In this document: piece after piece, positions 23,641 to 33,584 of the stretch | Layout of the letters: each line of letters starts with the position of its first letter | Numbering within the stretch: position 1 is the first letter of the stretch | DNA from: Turnera subulata | Lineage: Eukaryota; Streptophyta; Magnoliopsida; Malpighiales; Passifloraceae | Assembly (NCBI GenBank): GCA_028386065.3 | Contig: JAKUCV010001948.1 | Span: forward strand, 1 to 64,000 | DNA: 64,000 bases | Reading direction: 5' to 3' | Notes under the pieces: generated by a model | Told to the model about the DNA's origin: nothing | What the model saw: the letters and a program-made list of their open reading frames with translations, nothing else | Database searches by the model: none | Translations under genes and position numbers: made by a program

Positions 23641-23785
23641 TTGGGATGTTTATCCCGTGATTATATTTGGGATGTCTATCCCGTGATTATATTTGGGATG
23701 TCTATCCCTGGGTTACTATTTTGGGATGTCTATCCCTGAGTTACTATTTTGGGATGTCGATCCCTGGGTTACTATTTTGGCGGAA
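23641..23785. repeat. Short tandem repeats, unit about 28 bp
   Basis: About five consecutive units are built on TTTGGGATGTCTATCCC followed by (T)GGGTTACTAT or GTGATTATA. They lie in the distal part of the chromovirus-like LTR, downstream of the copia insertion. The frame across it is a repeat artefact. Confidence 0.85.
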
Positions 23786-24349
23786 AGATAAAATTGGAAA
23801 TTGGATTTTTGTTTATGTCTTTTTGGTCTTGGACCAGTTTTGGGTCGAGTCTTTGGTTGGTATATTTTGGCTGTTATACTTGTTTTCGACCTTGAGTAAT
23901 TTATAGTGTTGCATATTGATTGTCTATCCATGGTTGGTGGGCACTTCGGACTCACCCCTCACCTGCGGGCTTTCATCCCGTAGGTTGAGTTATTTGTGGA
24001 TCAGGTAAGATGCATTCCAGACAGGCTGCGGCGTTATCCCTCAGACAGGACTCGGATCCATAGTTTGCATCAGTGTCGCATACAGTGTCTTTGTGAGTTA
24101 TTAAGTCTTCCGCTGTGCTGTTTATTGCTATTGTTGGGCCATTAGGCCGATTGTGATGTTATTGATGTTCCCGAGATCGGGTGACGTGTAGTTGTTGTTG
24201 GGCCGAAGGGCCAGTTTCATATTTTTGATATTGGGCTGTTGAACCAGAGTTTCTGTCGTATACACTGTATGCTGGGCTTTGTTTGGTCGGGTCATTACAG
24301 TTTCGGCACGTGTTTACTGCGTACGGTAAATACAGGTCGGGGCGTTTCA

Positions 24350-24838
24350 ATATTTATTAGTTTCACTACTCCTACAAACTCAAAATAAAAACACAACAAC
24401 CTAGGGGGCGCTATTTGGTACCACTTAAGTTTTTAAGTTTATGATTTATCAAAAATCAAAATCAATTTACCATTTTAGTTTTTGATTTTTTGAAAAATAG
24501 TTTTAAAACCAATAACATATATGGAATTACTTTATCATTCAAAATAAATTACTCAGGCGAATAAAAATGGCGATCATTAATGTCAAATTGCTTAAATTGT
24601 AAAATTTATACAAATATTTAATAATATTTATGTGAAAAAATAAATCAAAAGTTTAATTTCAATACTAACTATTTCTATCAGATAACTATTGTGCAATTTT
24701 ATCTTGAGTTTGAGCCACCTTTCGAAATTGTATGAAATTAAGATTGATAACTACTCTTTTTTTAAGTGTAATTTGTTCATTCTGCCCATTGGCATCTTCC
24801 ATGACAACATTTTCGACAGCATACTTTGTAAATAAGTT
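24350..24838. other. AT-rich spacer, nothing recognised
   Basis: This lies between the end of the chromovirus-like LTR and the 3' end of LINE B. It is AT-rich with no open frame of note and no repeat boundaries that I can support. Confidence 0.5.
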
Positions 24839-25437
24839 TTTCTTTTTTTATGCTAACGATTTGCTTTGCTTTATTGATTGTAAAAATTTATGTATAGTGC
24901 AAAAATAAAAATAAGAAACATGATAAAACATTGAGGGGTAGGTAGCTCAGGTTTGGAAGTATGGCACTATACTATTTACAAAATCTCACAGATCGTGACA
25001 GTAGCTTATGATGGGTTAAGAAGCTTGAAATTCCTTCTGGGGCTCTGCTAGTTTTTCACTGATTCTGCACTGAGGTTTGCACGATAAGAAAAACCCAGTT
25101 GGAGAACCTTAAACCAAAAGGTGACATGAACAAAGGCCAAGTTAGCTATGTAATCTGGGTGAGCAGAAGTTTTTTTAAAAATCCTCTTATTTCTCTCAAG
25201 CCAGAGGGACCTGAGAGTAACACTGCCAATTATAAACCAATAAGAGCGATACTTAGAGGGGATAGATAAGTCCACTGTAGAACAAACTCCACAAGTGAAG
25301 ATGGAGTACACCAGGAAGTTCCCCACCAACTACAAATCCTGCTCCATATGTTCCAAGAAACAGGGCAAAAAAGCAGTAAATGGTCACGTGATTCAAGCTG
25401 AGAACCACAAAGGCTACAAATGGAATCAGCTAAAGAT
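24839..25437 (-). pseudogene. LINE B, 3' part: zinc-binding RT tail and 3' end
   Basis: The minus strand encodes the C-terminal zf-RVT region of plant LINE ORF2: SICSLCGSQLESRDHLLLFCP, then SLVEFVLQWTYLSPLS and LWLERNKRIFKK, across two frames. A T-run near 24836-24846 followed by ATGCTAACGATTTGC marks the poly(A) end. The coding sequence stops abruptly at 25437, where a copia begins, and resumes at 32183; the AAGAT target duplication joins the two halves. Confidence 0.88.
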
Positions 25438-25901
25438 TGATAGCAGTATGATAAGCTGTTGGTGTTTTGTGCAGTAAGGTTTGGCGCTACTTTTGCATTC
25501 AAAGAAATATAAATATATTGAAGGATAAACCCTTGTAAATTGTATAATTGTTTAATGTAATGTTTATTTTATTTGGTTGTGTTATCTTGATCATCCTCAA
25601 GAGGCTAAATGTTGAGCTAACCAAGGGTGTAATAAAGTAAGTCAAGACCTGATGTGTTTGCAAGTTGCAGGAGCAAGTTGCTTGCAACTTGCACACCATT
25701 GGCCTATATATGTGAATGTTGTAATCTGAATTCAATCAAGGAAAAATGTGTGCTTTTCACTTCAATGTGTGTTCTCTGACTAGTTCACTAAGTGATTAAA
25801 ACAAAAGATTGAGAGATAGAGAGAAAATTAATGGAACAGTAACCTTCAAAGTCAGCTTGTTCATTCTACAGATTTCTGGAAATTTTCTAGAAAACCAACA
25901 A
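25438..25901 (+). repeat. 5' LTR of plus-strand copia
   Basis: A 464-bp LTR with TG and CA termini. It includes TATATATGTGAATGTTG as a possible TATA region and ends ACCAACA. It is preceded by AAGAT. The 3' copy at 31727-32177 is 451 bp with scattered differences and small indels. Confidence 0.9.
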
Positions 25902-25903
25902 TT

Positions 25904-25918
25904 GGTAGCGGAGCAGGT
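25904..25918 (+). other. Copia primer-binding site
   Basis: TGGTAGCGGAGCAGG begins two bases after the 5' LTR. It differs from the usual initiator-Met-type PBS (TGGTATCAGAGC) in the middle. The same core occurs in three other elements of this window. Confidence 0.75.
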
Positions 25919-25996
25919 TCCTTCTTTCAGGCCTGTTCTGATCCATTGAAACCTCACCAAATCAACCCAAACACCTTCTAAACACTAAACCACAAA

Positions 25997-26632
25997 ATGA
26001 ATACCCAACCAGTAAACAAAACCATAACATCTTTACCTTTACCACCAATCTTTGATAGAGAAAACTACAATTATTGGGCTATAAGAGTGAAATCTTTCTT
26101 TATAGCAAATGGTTTGTGGTTTCTAATTGAAGAAGGAATTACATAAGAAGAAGATATTGTGAATATGTCTGTGAATCAGTTGAAAGCGTATAATGAAAAA
26201 TTGCAGAAACACAATACTGCAATTTCATTTATGTTTTCTCTAGTTTTATAGGAGATTTTCCCCTTGATTATTAGATCCTCAACAGCCAAAGAAGCATGAG
26301 AGATCCTTGAGAAGCAGTTCAGAGGTTCTATAGAAACAAGGTATGTCAGAATGCAATCATTGAGAAGGGATTTCGAAATGTTGAAGATGGCAGATTCTGA
26401 AACAGTTAGAGAATATGCCTTTAAAGCTCAAAGCATTGTAAACAAGATCAAGTTATATGGAGAAGCAATTCCAGAAGTTAGAGTTGTGGAGAAGATCCTG
26501 AATACAGTAACTGAGAGGTATGAACCTAAAGTTTCTACTATTAAAGAATCAAATGATATCTCACAGATGACAGTTCCTGAGCTTGTTGGAAAACTTGAAG
26601 CATATGAGCAAAGGCACTTGAGGAGAACATAA
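25997..26632 (+). pseudogene. Copia gag, three in-frame stops
   Basis: The ATG at 25997 opens MNTQPVNKTITSLPLPP followed by NYNYWAIRVKSFF, typical of copia gag N-termini (UBN2/DUF4219-like). In the same frame are TAA at 26144, TAG at 26249 and TGA at 26297. The later part reads RRDFEMLKMADSETVREYAF and ISQMTVPELVGKLEAYEQR, the usual gag core. Around 26761-26877, after a frameshift, are two zinc-knuckle remnants, one with an internal TAG and one with a Cys changed to Tyr. Confidence 0.85.
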
Positions 26633-26901
26633 GCTGGGATAGATTCAGCCTTCAAGCTAAGCAGAAAAATGTCAACAACAAATCTAAAACCAAGAAAAAA
26701 CCAGAAAAGAGTACAAACAAACACTAGAAGGAGGCATCAAGTTCTCAAACTATTTTTCCACCTTGTAAATTCTGTGGAAAAACAAACCATTTGGAGTAGA
26801 GGTGTTGGAAGACTAAGAAGTGCAATTTCTATCAAAAGCTTGGACACATAGAACGATACTGCAAGGCTAGATAGAATGGTGAAAATCAAGTCTAACAACA
26901 G

Positions 26902-28053
26902 GTGCAGGAACAATCAGAGGCTAGGCAACAGGCTAAGCTTGTTGAAAACAATCAGGAAGAGTTCATGTTCATGGTAAGTGAGACTTTTGGAAAGCAAGAA
27001 GATGGTGTATGGTACATTGATAGTGGCTGCACTAGTCACATGACTGGAAATACAAAATGGTTCTTGGATTTGGATAAGTCAGTTTGTGTGGAAGTAAAAA
27101 CTGCTAATGGTGCCATTCTCAAATCTATGAAAAAAGGTATTGTCTTTATGAACTATAATGGAGTTAGTAAATTCATTAAAGATGTTTTGCTAGTTCCTGG
27201 ATTGAAGCACAATCTCTTGAGTGTGCCACAAATGACTAAGAAGGGATATTTAGTAATTTTTGAAGATGATTATTGTATGATCTCTGTGAAAGGCAAGCTT
27301 GTTTGCAAAACAAAGATGATGAACAATGCATTTCCTGTGAACTTGAGCATGTATAATGAGAAGATGAATAAATGTGAAGTTGATGAAAGTAGCTTGTGGC
27401 ATATAAGATATGGCCATGCTAGCTTGTATTGTTTGAAACTTGCTACACAGAAAGAGTATGTTAGGGACTTGCCAATAATACAAGTTCCTGGAGAAATTTG
27501 TGAGCCATGCCAATTTGGAAAGATGAATAGAGAGTCTTTTCCGGTTGCAGCAGAAGGAAAAGCCTCAGAGAAGCTGGAACTGGTGCACACTGATCTTTGT
27601 GGTCCAATGCATACACTATCTTTGAGTGGTAATCTCTATTTCATATTGTTTATTGATGATCTGACTCGGATGACATGGATTTATCTCTTGAAAAACAAGA
27701 TGGAAACTCTGGAAGTGTTCAAGAAATTCAAAAGCATGGCAGAAACTCAAAGCAATTGCAGAATAAAGAAGTTAAGAACAGATAGAGGGGGAGAATACAT
27801 GTCAAGGATGTTTAAAGATTTTTGCAACTCAAATGGAATTGTTCATCAATTGACTGTACCATACTCTCCTCAACAGAACGGAGTGGTAGACAGGAAGAAT
27901 AGAACAGTGATGGAGATGGCAAGGAGCATGCTTGTAGAGAAGAAGCTACCTCAGAGTTTCTTGGCAGAAGCAACTTATACGGCTATTTATCTCATCAACA
28001 GGCTGCCGAAAAAGTCAGTTGATGGGATGACTCCTATAGAAGCTTGGTCTTGA
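26902..28053 (+). pseudogene. Copia protease and integrase
   Basis: A 383-codon frame. The protease core is WYIDSGCTSHMTG. The integrase zinc-binding region has LWHIRYGH and CEPCQFGK. Catalytic-core landmarks are HTDLCGPM and LRTDRGGEY. The third acidic residue, normally Glu in the VAERKNRT-type motif, is Asp here (GVVDRKNRT), which would be expected to impair catalysis. The frame ends at a TGA just after the core; downstream, KHLKVFGSLCYVHVPE continues the integrase in broken frames. Confidence 0.88.
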
Positions 28054-28368
28054 CAAAAAAAAACTGTGAAGCATTTGAAAGTGTTCGGTTCTCTTTGCTA
28101 TGTTCATGTTCCTGAAGAAAAAGAGAAAGAAGCTAATGGGATATAGTAGTCAATCCAAAGGCTACAGGGTGTTCATGGTTGATAATGAGAAGGTGGTGAC
28201 AACAAGAGATATCAAAGTAGATGAAGAAGCTTAGTAGATTGGAAAGAGAAAAAAGTAATAAAGAACAGTCCCTGTAACTCAGCTGAAGTACATGAAGATC
28301 AGCCTCTAAATGAAGAGGATTACGATTCTGATACACCACCAGTAAAAATCAGATCACTTGCTGATGTA

Positions 28369-29079
28369 TATGAAAGGTGCAATCTTGTAGAAGTAGAGCC
28401 ACACTGTTATGAAGAGGCAGCAAAGCAAGAGCATTGGAAAAAGGCCATGGAGGAAGAAATAGGCATGATCAACAAGAATGAAACCTGGGAATTGGTTGCA
28501 AGGCCTTGAAATCAGAAGATAATTGGAGTCAAATGGGTGTTTCGCACAAAAATGAATCCTGATGGCACCATTTCCAAGTACAAAGCAAGGCTTGTGGTCA
28601 AAGTGTATGCACAACAATATGGCCTTGACTACCTTGAAGCATTTGCACCTGTGGCTCGTCTTGACATAATCAGGTTTCTCTTGGCAATTTCTGCTCAAAA
28701 CAAGTGGAAAGTATTCCATCTAGATGTGAAATCTGCATTTTTAAATGGAATTCTAGAAGAGGAGGTCTACACTGAGCAACCTGTTGGTTTCATTGTAGAG
28801 GGAAAGGAAGGTTGTGTTTATAGACTGAGAAAAGCACTCTATGGACTGAAACAGGCTCCAAGAGCTTGGTACAGTCGCATAGACTGTTACTTGGTTCAGC
28901 AAGGATTCAAAAGAGGTGAAAGTGAAGCAACTTTGTATGTGAAGGGAAGTTCTGTTAATGATTTGATTATGGCTTCTCTCTATGTTGATGACATGCTTAT
29001 AAAGGAGGGGAACATACTCAGATTGCTGAGTTTAAAGTGGAGATGGAGAAGGAGTTCGAAATGTCAGATTTGGGGTTAA
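28369..29079 (+). pseudogene. Copia reverse transcriptase
   Basis: From about 28381 the codons read HCYEEAAKQEHWKKAMEEE, then a TGA near 28507, then [45 protein letters not shown] and the catalytic SLYVDDML. A frameshift near 29015-29040 moves the rest into another frame. All three catalytic aspartate motifs are present. It synthesised element cDNA in the cytoplasmic particle when intact. Confidence 0.9.
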
Positions 29080-29755
29080 TGCAATACTTCCATAGTACGG
29101 AGGTGATGCAATGTGAAGAAGGTACCTTGATTTCTCAGAAAAGATATGCAAAATCTATTCTGAAAAAGTTCAAAATAGACTCCTGTAAAGCAGTGGCAAC
29201 TCCATTGATGCAAAACACCAAGCTGGCAAAGAATGCAGATGTAGAAGATGCTGAAAATGAGATGTTCAAAAGCTGTGTTGGGAGTTTGCTGTACCTTATA
29301 GTAACTCATCCTGATCTATTGTTTGCAACTAACTTATTATCCAAGTTCCTTAATACACCTAAAAAGAGCTATGCATCAGTAATGGAGAGAGAGCTCGGGT
29401 ATGTCAAGAGCACTACCGATCTTGGATTATACTACAACTCACTTGAAGATGAAAAATTGAAGGTGTATAGTGACAGTGATTGGACTGGAAGCATAGATGA
29501 CATGAAAAGTGCTACTGGTTATGTATTCCTGTTTGGCTCAAATGCATTTGCTTGGTGTTCTAAGAAGCAAAGTGTAGTTGCTCAATCCATAGCTGAGGCA
29601 GAGTACCTTGCTGTTGCTTCAACTGTGAATCAAGTTGTTTGGTTCAGGAAGACTATGTTGGATTTGAAGATGGAGCAAGAGGAACCTATGGAGCTATTCT
29701 ATGATAATCAGTCCACAATTGCTATGATTAAGAATCCAATTGATCATGGCAGGAC
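29037..29755 (+). pseudogene. Copia RT thumb and RNase H, 5' part
   Basis: The frame continues the RT ([18 protein letters not shown]) and carries RNase H landmarks: LKVYSDSDWTG, SATGYVFL, AWCSKKQSVVAQSIAEAEY and LFYDNQSTIAMIKNP. It is cut at DHGR(T) by the nested element starting at 29756. The reading beyond that point is LTR sequence, not RNase H. Confidence 0.9.
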
Positions 29756-30225
29756 TATTGGTTTTAAATCTCCCTGGTGTAACCCAAAAAGAAACTTTGG
29801 ATCAATTCTGGAAAAATCCAGAATTCTACAAAACCAACAGGGTGAGTCTGTTAGTTACTGTTGCATTAGTTTTCTCACAAATCTCTCTATATTTTTGTTT
29901 AACTGTGTAAGAGCAAGTCTGAAGGCTTGTAATGAAGTGAAACGCACGTTTGTTTTGGTTGATTTTACTTACTTGAACCAGATTACAACTACATATTTAT
30001 AGGCCAAAGAGTGGCAACTTGCCAACAACTTGCAGTAGCAGACCCTTAAGCTTTTTCTTGGTTGCTAAATGTGAAGCCTCCCAAGAATGACCAGATAATA
30101 TAAATAACTAAAAACATTACAATAATAGAATAGTTGCACATTTGAATTACTTTTAGAAACCACAATTTGATGGTGCCAAAAGTTGTTGCTGCTGCAATTC
30201 CAGCAGCTTGATCACACAATCAACA
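29756..30225 (-). repeat. 3' LTR of the nested 1.8-kb element
   Basis: A 470-bp LTR matching 31060-31540. Its outer dinucleotide is TA where the partner has TG. The inner edge (30226 onward) reads on the minus strand as ATAGGAGAG, a weak PPT. Confidence 0.9.
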
Positions 30226-30360
30226 CTCTCCTATGAGCAAGCTGCTCTTTATCTTCAACTTCAACAGGTTTTGAATCTTCTTTTTCTTCTCTTGTATTGT
30301 CTGGTAATTGAAGCATCGAACAAATCATAGAATTCCAAGGACTTTTCTTCAATGTGAATA

Positions 30361-30993
30361 TCATTCTTTTTTTCTCAATTTAATCTTATGATTTCTGATA
30401 TTTCTATTCACCTCTAGAGCTTCAAGTTCGACAAACTCATCATCACAATATTCAATCTTCATATTCTTCTCTGTTGTAGGTATTTCAATACCTGAACTAA
30501 CATTGCTTTCATTTTCCATTTCAATCAATTGACAACTGGAGAACTCTTTGAACTCCAAACACATGCTTTCACAATTAACAAATTCAACAACTTCACTTTT
30601 CACAGCAATTTCATGACTAAAATCAGTGAGATTCTCATCAAATGAAACCACTTCATCATTTAAATCAGATTCATCCAAACATTCATTAGTTTCAAAACTC
30701 TTACCAATAAACTCTTCAGTTTCATCAACCAAATTCAAATTAGAGCCATTTAGTACCTTTGTCTTTGAATCTGCCATATGATTATCAATGCAATCTTCCT
30801 CATCTTCATTGTTTCTGAACTCATTTTCTTGGAACAAAATCACTTCATTTTTTATAAATGATTTTCTGTCCGACAAATCCAAGTTGAACTCTTCCTATAA
30901 CTTCTGGCTCAACATCTTTATGGTCATTGTGTTGAGGTTAGAACTTTGAAGAAGCTCCCTCAACCTTGCAACAATTACCCAATCAGACACCAT
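30361..30993 (-). pseudogene. DEK_C-like domain plus acidic tail, captured by an LTR element
   Basis: The first ATG after the PBS is at 30993. The first 32 codons read MVSDWVIVARLRELLQSSNL...SQKL, then TAG (30895-30897), then in the same frame EEFNLDLSDRKSFIKNEV. I recognise the run as the DEK C-terminal (DEK_C) domain at the start of plant SWIB/DEK-type chromatin proteins, where a VARLRE..LR.SDLNT opening and a DLSDRKAFI end are typical. The tail (about 150 residues) is rich in Glu, Asp, Asn and Ser, with no further domain. In relatives the stop position is Glu (GAG), one base from TAG. It lies in sense with the element in place of gag, uninterrupted by introns, so capture through an mRNA is likely. 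The assignment is from memory. Confidence 0.68.
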
Positions 30994-31040
30994 CTTGGTC
31001 TCTTAACAAATAAACAAAAGGACAGGACTCGTAAAGAAAG

Positions 31041-31057
31041 AACCTGCTCCGCTACCA
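31041..31057 (-). other. Primer-binding site of the nested 1.8-kb element
   Basis: Read on the minus strand this is TGGTAGCGGAGCAGGTT, two bases from the right LTR. It is the same as the PBS of the copia it is nested in, which supports shared ancestry of the two. Confidence 0.75.
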
Positions 31058-31059
31058 AT

Positions 31060-31540
31060 TGTTGGTTTTAAATCTCCCTAGTGTAACCCAAAAAGAAATT
31101 TTGGATCAATTTTGGAAAAACCCAGAATTCTGTAGAACCAACAGGGTGAGTCTGTTAGTTATTGTTGCATTAGTTTTCTCACAAATCTCTCTATATTTTG
31201 TTTAAATGTGTAAGAGCAAGTCAGAAGGCTTGCAATGAAGTGAAACACACGTTTTTTTTTGAATGATTTCACTTACTTGAACCAGATTACAACTACATAT
31301 TTATAGGCCAAAGGGTGGCAACTTGCCAACAACTTGCAGCAACTCACAGCAGCAGACCCTTAAGCTTTTTCATGGTTGGCTAAATGTGAAGCCTCCCAAG
31401 AATGACCAGATAATATAAATAACTAAAAACATTACAATAATAGAATAGTTGCACATTTGAATTACTTCTAAAAACCACAATTTGATGGCGCCAAAAGTTG
31501 TTGCTGCTGCAATTCCAGCAGCTTGATCATACAATCAACA
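31060..31540 (-). repeat. 5' LTR of the nested 1.8-kb element
   Basis: A 481-bp LTR, TGTTGGTTTTAAATC to ATACAATCAACA in plus orientation, followed by AGAAC. It matches 29756-30225 with scattered substitutions and small indels. Confidence 0.9.
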
Positions 31541-31545
31541 AGAAC

Positions 31546-31680
31546 AACGCATTTCAAGATAAAATTTCATGTGATCAGAGAAGCTGAAAGTGAAGGCAAA
31601 GTTCAGGTCTTGTTTTGCAGCTCTGAAGAACAACTTATAGACCTGTTCACTAAGCCTCTACCTAAGAACAGCTTCGAGTA
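31546..31680 (+). pseudogene. Copia RNase H, 3' part
   Basis: The host copia resumes after the nested element with [13 protein letters not shown], then [19 protein letters not shown] and NSFE before a stop. These are the final residues of copia RNase H. Joining 29755 to 31546 (one TSD copy removed) makes a continuous frame in principle; I give only the positions. Confidence 0.9.
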
Positions 31681-31726
31681 GCTAAAGAGGCTAATGAATT
31701 TGAAGAGTAGCTTGGTCAAGGGGGAG

Positions 31727-32177
31727 TGTTAGCAGTATGATAAGCTGCTGGTGTTTTGTGCACTAAGGTTTAGCGCCACTTTTGCATTCAAAGAAATATA
31801 AAATATATTGAAGGATAAAGCCCTGCAAATTGTGTGATTGTTTAATGTAAAGTTTATTTTATTTTGTTGTGTTATCTTGATCATCCTAGGGAGGCTAAAT
31901 GTTGAGCTAACCAAGGGTGTAATCAAGTAGTGAAGACCTGATGTGTTTGTAAGTTGCAAGCAACTTGCACACCATTGGCCTATATATGTGAATGTTGTAA
32001 TCTGAATTCAATCAAGGAAAAGCGTCTGTTTTTCACTTCAATGTGTGTTCTCTGACTTGTTCACTAAGTGATTAAAACAAAAGAATGAGAGATTAGAGAG
32101 AAAATTAATGGAACAGTAACCTTCAAAGTCAGCTTGTTCATTCTACAGATTTCTGGAAATTTTCCAAAAAACCAACA
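31727..32177 (+). repeat. 3' LTR of plus-strand copia
   Basis: A 451-bp repeat of 25438-25901, preceded by a PPT (AAGGGGGAG) and followed by the AAGAT duplication. Confidence 0.9.
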
Positions 32178-32182
32178 AAGAT

Positions 32183-33540
32183 ATGATGCCCTGTATCGAA
32201 GACAGTCCTTAATGGGGATGTCACTGTTGAGGGCAAGCCACAACCAGCATTCCACTTTAGAAGGTACTAATGAAAACCAAATAAAATGCTTCATATATTT
32301 AAGACCCATTTGCTGATAAATGAAGGACCTGCCTCCCTTAACCGAATATCCACCAGACTTGTCCGTTTTCCAGACTATATGATCGTCACGTCAAGGAACT
32401 AAATTTAGCTTGGCGATGTATGCCTCTATCAACTTGACACGGCCAAGCTCCCAGTGTTAAAGTGTTCTTCTTCAAGAAGACTTCCATATAGGAATCCCAT
32501 CCACCAACTCTAGACATTCCAGTAATGTTTGATCTTGGTAAGATGAGATGACGTAAAACTTGGGAACAATGTTTTTAAATCACCATCACCCGTCCAGTAC
32601 TCCCTCCAAAAGGAAACCGTTCCTCCACTACCAACAGCCAAGGAAATGGAGGATTGGCTGACTATATCACCCGAGCAGACAATGTCTCAACAGAAAGGGG
32701 ACACTTTGTCCTTGAAGAAAATTGGTGATAAGGTGGTGCTATACACGAGACACTTTTGCTTGATCAGCTCCTTCCAAACTCTTACCTCAGGGGAAGTAAA
32801 ACTCCAGAGCTATCTATATAATAGGCATTGATTCTTTATAGTCAAGTCCATAATGCCCATGCCCCCAACACTTTTTGGTTAGCAATGTGCTTCCAGGCAA
32901 CAAGACACACTTTTCTCGAATGATAAAGCCACACCAAAAAAAATTTCTATGGATGCTAATGATCTTATTTGCAATAAAAACTGGGAGTGAAAGAGGGACA
33001 TGTAATATAGAGGGAGACCACAAAGGACCGATTTTATCAGTGTTACTCTACCACCCAAAGAGAGAAACTTGCCTTTCCAACCCTTTAATTTACTGTTGAA
33101 CTTTTCCAAACTGGTGCCCATACAACAATACATCTCATGTTAGCCTCAAGCGAGAACCCTAAGTATTTGAAGGGAAGTCTCTCCGCTTTACTATGAAGCA
33201 TTCCTCCAAAATCCTCCAACTGTTTCTGACAAATGCCAACCCCAATGACACTACTCTTATAAAAGTTAATAGACAAACCTGGACTTCTGGTCGTGCAATC
33301 TCGATTTGCATTCTTGCTATTAAAAGGATGCAGCGCCTTTTCTCTCAACCCATGTCCCCAGGACTTCCGGTCGTGCAATCCCGATTTGCAGCTAATCGGG
33401 ATTGCACGACCAGAAGTCCTTGGGACATCGTCCTCCCTACCCAACACCACCTCCAATTCTACCATACCATCCACATATGACAGCGACACTCCAAAACACC
33501 CCTCAAATATCCTCCACAAAGTAGATTACCATATCCCAAA
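32183..33540 (-). pseudogene. LINE B, 5' part: reverse transcriptase C-terminal half
   Basis: Minus-strand frames give [55 protein letters not shown] and, near 32309, FIWFSLVPSKVECWLWLAL, which continues into CLRYR and then (beyond the copia) the zf-RVT cysteines at 25420. This matches LINE C closely, so B and C are the same family. Several frameshifts break it. Between about 33279 and 33510 the frame holds residues absent from LINE C, including a hairpin-forming repeat. No YADD motif, endonuclease or ORF1 remains, so B is 5'-truncated or rearranged near 33540. Confidence 0.85.
33281..33428. repeat. 35-bp inverted repeat (hairpin) with a third direct copy
   Basis: Arms 33352-33386 and 33394-33428 are inverted copies (2 mismatches in 35 bp) around a 7-base spacer TGCAGCT. 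The core GGTCGTGCAATC.CGATT also occurs as a direct copy at 33281-33310. Alignment with LINE C shows that this region is an addition within LINE B. Confidence 0.88.
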
Positions 33541-33584
33541 AACAAGAACCACTAGCAAACACTTCTGAGCCAAACCTTAAACCG

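Larger units (their letters stand above)
14133..24349 (+). mobile_element. Chromovirus-like 3' LTR, split by a copia insertion
   Basis: The LTR starts TGTAACAGCCCGGG (14133) and ends GGGGCGTTTCA (24349). Removing the copia at 16198-23475 and one copy of its TATGT duplication leaves about 2.9 kb, close to the 3.1-kb LTRs of the chromovirus at 43301-54374. The GC-rich part (14600-15330) resembles the leader portions of such LTRs. The base groups next to its two ends (TAGAC and ATATT) do not match, so it is not a solo LTR with a TSD; it is a 3' LTR whose 5' partner is absent. The long Ser/Pro and Arg/Gly frames over 14450-15250 are GC-composition artefacts. Confidence 0.75.
29756..31540 (-). mobile_element. 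Short LTR element carrying a DEK_C-like captured gene fragment
   Basis: LTRs are 29756-30225 and 31060-31540, with outer ends TATTGG (mutated from TGTTGG) and CAATCAACA. The target duplication is AGGAC / AGAAC (one mismatch, 29751-29755 and 31541-31545). The PBS, read on the minus strand, is TGGTAGCGGAGCAGGTT next to the right LTR, so that LTR is the 5' one. The 834-bp interior has no gag or pol. It carries one open frame (30361-30993) that resembles a DEK_C-domain protein. LTR segments (the GGCCTATA...GTTGTAATCTG block and the TTCTACAGA.TTCTGG block) resemble the LTRs of the surrounding copia. The family is therefore probably a non-autonomous relative of that copia. Confidence 0.92.
25438..32177 (+). 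mobile_element. Ty1/copia retrotransposon, decayed, carrying a nested LTR element
   Basis: LTRs are 25438-25901 and 31727-32177. They start TGATAGCAGTATG and TGTTAGCAGTATG and both end AAAACCAACA. The target duplication AAGAT lies at 25433-25437 and 32178-32182. A PBS (TGGTAGCGGAGCAGG, 25904) and a PPT (AAGGGGGAG, 31718-31726) fit the plus orientation. gag to RNase H follow in copia order but with many stops and frameshifts. The RNase H is split by a 1,785-bp element at 29756-31540. The whole lies inside LINE B. Confidence 0.94.

Noticed and set aside
14133..24349. Solo LTR
   Set aside because: The five bases before (TAGAC) and after (ATATT) do not match, and a PPT precedes the left end, so it is a 3' LTR of a larger element.
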